The position numbers were made by a program, and so were the translations under genes. Below, in pieces: positions 5,424 through 7,338 of a stretch of 7,338 bases of DNA. Below the pieces are notes generated by a model. The model saw nothing but the letters and a program-made list of their open reading frames with translations. It made no database searches and had not been told where the DNA came from. Every line of letters starts with the position of its first letter. The first letter of the stretch is position 1. This stretch comes from an uncultured Bacteroidales bacterium (GTDB taxonomy: Bacteria; Bacteroidota; Bacteroidia; Bacteroidales; Paludibacteraceae): the NCBI GenBank assembly GCA_937892015.1, contig CALAUY010000190.1:1-7338 (forward strand), written 5' to 3'.

Positions 5424-6341
5424 TTATCTGTATTTTCCCTCTTCGCAGTCGCCCAGTAGCGAGAGGTAGCTCTCGTAGCGTGAAGGCGCAATGTGCGCGG
5501 TGTCCACAGCCGCGCGAACGGCGCAGTCGGGTTCGTTCGTGTGCGTGCAATTGCCGAAACGGCACTGTGCTGAAGTACGGAAAATCTCCTTGAAATAGTG
5601 TCCCACCTCTTCTCGTTTCATATCGAACGTGCCAAATCCCTTGATGCCGGGCGTGTCGATGACGGCTGTGTCGGGCGCAAGGAAATACATCTCGGAGAAC
5701 GTGGTGGTATGCATGCCTCTGTCGTGTGCATCGCTGATAGTGCCTGTGCGCGTCTTTTCCTCGCCGAATAGGGTGTTGAGCAGCGTCGATTTGCCCACTC
5801 CGGAATGGCCGCTGAGCAGCGTTGTCTTGCCTCGCAGCAGTTCGTCGAGTTCGTTCCCGAGTTGCGTGGCGGCGATGGCGTACACGGGATAGCCGATGCT
5901 TTGGTAGAGTAGTGTCAGGTACTCCTGTTCGGCTTGGTCGTCAGCGTCGTAGAGGTCAATCTTATTGATTATCAGTGCTGCGGGTACTCGGTATGCTTCG
6001 CATGTAGCGAGAAAACGGTCGATGAAAGTGGTGCTTGTCTTGGGATGGTTAACCGTGACGAGCAGTGCCACTTGATCGACATTGGCTGCCAGTATATGCG
6101 ACTGTTTAGAGAGGTTAGTGGCGCGACGGATGATGTAGTTGCGTCGGTCGCAAATAGCTGTTATCCAGTTCGTTCCGTCAGCCAACTGCTCTATTTCGAC
6201 ACGGTCGCCCACTGCCACAGGATTGGTGGAGCGAATGCCCTTGATGCGAAAATTGCCCTTGACATGCGCATCTATGGTGCGGCCGTCTGATAACAGCACA
6301 CCAAAAGCACTACCTGACGATTTGACAATCAGTCCGTTCAA
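5424..6341 (-). CDS. rsgA: Ribosome small subunit-dependent GTPase RsgA (YjeQ)
   Basis: A 305-residue, complete RsgA, which helps late 30S subunit maturation and hydrolyses GTP when bound to it. An N-terminal OB-fold (about 1-75) includes GNFRIKGIRSTNPVAVGDRVEI (29-50). The GTPase domain is circularly permuted as in the family: G4 NKID (126-129) comes first, then G1 GHSGVGKST (178-186), the G2 region RGMHTTT (208-214) and G3 DTPG (229-232). The C-terminal zinc site is Cys260, Cys265, His267 and Cys273. The tail EEGKYR matches what I recall of Bacteroides homologues. The start is TTG (6341-6339): an in-frame TAG lies two codons upstream, and the next candidate, GTG at codon 15, would remove the conserved first strand. 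It lies 28 bases downstream of frr on the same strand and faces merR across the heptamer array. Confidence 0.97.
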   Translation of the reverse strand: MNGLIVKSSGSAFGVLLSDGRTIDAHVKGNFRIKGIRSTNPVAVGDRVEIEQLADGTNWITAICDRRNYIIRRATNLSKQSHILAANVDQVALLVTVNHPKTSTTFIDRFLATCEAYRVPAALIINKIDLYDADDQAEQEYLTLLYQSIGYPVYAIAATQLGNELDELLRGKTTLLSGHSGVGKSTLLNTLFGEEKTRTGTISDAHDRGMHTTTFSEMYFLAPDTAVIDTPGIKGFGTFDMKREEVGHYFKEIFRTSAQCRFGNCTHTNEPDCAVRAAVDTAHIAPSRYESYLSLLGDCEEGKYR

Positions 6342-6369
6342 AGCCTAGCCGATAACAGCGGGAACCGCA

Positions 6370-6933
6370 TCACACGGTCATAATCTCTTTCTCCTTGGCG
6401 GCAAAGAGTTCGTCGATTTTCTTGATGAACTTGTCGTGCGTCTTCTGCACCTCTACCTCTGCATCTTTCTCTGCATCCTCGGGCAGACCTTGTTTTTGCA
6501 GTTTCTTGAACTCCTCGATGGCGTCGCGTCGCGCATTGCGCACTGCCATCTTGGCCGTTTCCATCTCGCCCTTGCATTGCTTGACAAGGTTGCGGCGGCG
6601 CTCCTCGGTCAGAGGCGGCATGTTCAAGCGAATCACTTCGCCGTTGTTTGATGGCGTGAGGCCGATGTTCGAGTTGATGATGGCGCGCTCGATGTCGCCA
6701 ATCAGTTTCTTCTCCCACGGCTGAATGGTGATGGTGCGGGCATCGGGGATGATGACGTTGGCCACACTGCTCAGTGGAGACATCGTGCCGTAGTAGTCGA
6801 TTTTGATGGAGTCGAGTAGGGCAGGGCTGGCTTTGCCGGCGCGGATATGGCTCAGCACGTCATCCAGATGGCGCACAGCCGACTGCATCTGTTCTTCTGC
6901 TGCTTCGTGGCAGAATTGTACTTCTTCTTGCAT
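6370..6933 (-). CDS. frr: Ribosome recycling factor
   Basis: A 187-residue RRF, the standard family length (about 185). With EF-G it splits post-termination 70S ribosomes in the cytoplasm. Domain I, the three-helix bundle, is formed by the N-terminal helix carrying [13 protein letters not shown] (29-41) and the long C-terminal helices (about 107-185) with [28 protein letters not shown] (111-138). Domain II is the inserted beta domain (about 31-105) with [21 protein letters not shown] (47-67), [13 protein letters not shown] (73-85) and [18 protein letters not shown] (96-113). All conserved blocks are present, with Lys in place of the E. coli Arg in IRxGRASP, a form I associate with Bacteroidetes. 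The ATG (6933-6931) opens a standard N-terminal helix. It sits 37 bases after pyrH in the same direction, the widely conserved pyrH-frr arrangement. Confidence 0.98.
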   Translation of the reverse strand: MQEEVQFCHEAAEEQMQSAVRHLDDVLSHIRAGKASPALLDSIKIDYYGTMSPLSSVANVIIPDARTITIQPWEKKLIGDIERAIINSNIGLTPSNNGEVIRLNMPPLTEERRRNLVKQCKGEMETAKMAVRNARRDAIEEFKKLQKQGLPEDAEKDAEVEVQKTHDKFIKKIDELFAAKEKEIMTV

Positions 6934-6970
6934 AAACCTTTAATTTACAATATGTTTGTTGATATGTCTC
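6934..6970 (-). other. AT-rich pyrH-frr spacer
   Basis: This 37-base spacer is markedly richer in A and T than its flanks. I see no hairpin and no TAnnTTTG promoter element on the minus strand. An AAAGG at 6941-6937 lies only three bases from the frr ATG, too close for a standard Shine-Dalgarno site. It is most likely a plain A/T-rich translation leader inside one transcript. Confidence 0.4.
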
Positions 6971-7338
6971 TTATGGTTTGACGAGGGTGCCGATTTGTTC
7001 GCCTTGCATCACTTTCAGCAGGTTGCCCGGCACGTCCATGTTGAAGACATAGATAGGCATGCCGTTCTCCTTGCACATGACGGTTGCGGTCAGGTCCATC
7101 ACTTTCAGTCCGCGTCGGATTACTTCGTCGTAGGTTATCTCGTTGAGCTTCGTGGCTGTCGGGTCTTTCTCGGGGTCGGCGGTGTAGATGCCGTCCACGC
7201 GTGTGCCTTTCAGCATAACGTCGGCTTCTATCTCGATGCCGCGCAGCGAGGACCCTGTGTCGGTGGTGAAGTAGGGGCTGCCGGTGCCTGCGCTGAAGAT
7301 GGCGACTTGTCCTTGCTGCATGGCGCGGATGGCTTTCC
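6971..7338 (-). CDS. pyrH: UMP kinase PyrH (C-terminal half, 5' end cut off)
   Basis: Partial gene: the stop is at 6973-6971 and the reading frame runs off the right edge (KAIRAMQQGQ... at the boundary), leaving about 121 residues of an expected total near 236. The Met encoded at 7321 is internal, not the start. The visible part has GTGSPYFTTDT, the UMP-binding motif of bacterial UMP kinases, then the nucleotide-binding block KGTRVDGIYTADPEKDP, the conserved KVMDLTA and the final strand MPIYVFNM. PyrH phosphorylates UMP to UDP with ATP, is a hexamer of the amino-acid-kinase fold, and feeds CTP and UTP synthesis; it is unrelated to eukaryotic UMP/CMP kinase. Upstream promoter and N-terminal P-loop-like glycine region are outside the window. 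It leads the minus-strand run pyrH-frr-rsgA. Confidence 0.97.
   Translation of the reverse strand, partial: KAIRAMQQGQVAIFSAGTGSPYFTTDTGSSLRGIEIEADVMLKGTRVDGIYTADPEKDPTATKLNEITYDEVIRRGLKVMDLTATVMCKENGMPIYVFNMDVPGNLLKVMQGEQIGTLVKP

Noticed and set aside
5368..5565. Minus-strand 65-codon open frame with FRFQV repeats
   Set aside because: The repetitive part is the translated heptamer array and the rest overlaps the rsgA 3' end in another frame; an artefact.
5934..6290. 118-codon plus-strand open frame
   Set aside because: It lies fully antisense to rsgA, whose GTPase motifs are intact; it resembles no protein I know.
6342..6369. Possible hairpin or promoter in the frr-rsgA gap
   Set aside because: The 28-base gap has no good inverted repeat and no correctly spaced TAnnTTTG (TAGGCTTTG has one base too many).

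Overview
The window is a compact stretch of a Bacteroidales-type chromosome, with a base composition near 50% GC judged by eye. The evidence is the gene content and order: ParA, ParB, a DUF5683 membrane protein and a LysM-bearing lytic transglycosylase in a row, a pyrH-frr-rsgA block, a DUF4861 lipoprotein beside a gluconate 5-dehydrogenase, and the near absence of Shine-Dalgarno sites in favour of A-rich leaders. The proteins look closest to gut or rumen Bacteroidales; I cannot fix the family (Prevotellaceae, Muribaculaceae or a relative).

Left part (1-1329, + strand): the C-terminal end of an SDR-family gluconate 5-dehydrogenase, then, two bases after its stop, a complete DUF4861 lipoprotein. 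This looks like the tail of a uronate/pectin-type sugar catabolism operon.

Middle part (1341-5371, + strand): parA, parB, a DUF5683 protein, an MltD-like lytic transglycosylase and a small MerR-family regulator. They are packed with gaps or overlaps of -8, +2, -1 and 0 bases, so they are very likely co-transcribed and partly translationally coupled. ParA and ParB segregate the chromosome. The two envelope genes behind them suggest a link between segregation and cell-wall remodelling, but that link is inference. Only 11 bases separate the sugar-catabolism tail from parA.

Strand switch (5364-5424): merR and rsgA converge, and the gap between them is filled by eight heptamers, TCTAAAC-(YTGAAAC)x6-TCTAAAC. 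A perfect 12-bp direct repeat marks the two edges. This is the only clear non-coding structure in the window and the main item for a second look.

Right part (5424-7338, - strand): read from the right, the C-terminal half of pyrH (UMP kinase), frr (ribosome recycling factor) and rsgA (ribosome small-subunit GTPase), with 37- and 28-base gaps. This is a housekeeping block for pyrimidine supply, ribosome recycling and 30S maturation.

No gene-free stretch exceeds about 60 bases. I found no RNA gene, insertion sequence, CRISPR array, parS site or hairpin terminator, and no convincing new multi-gene system.
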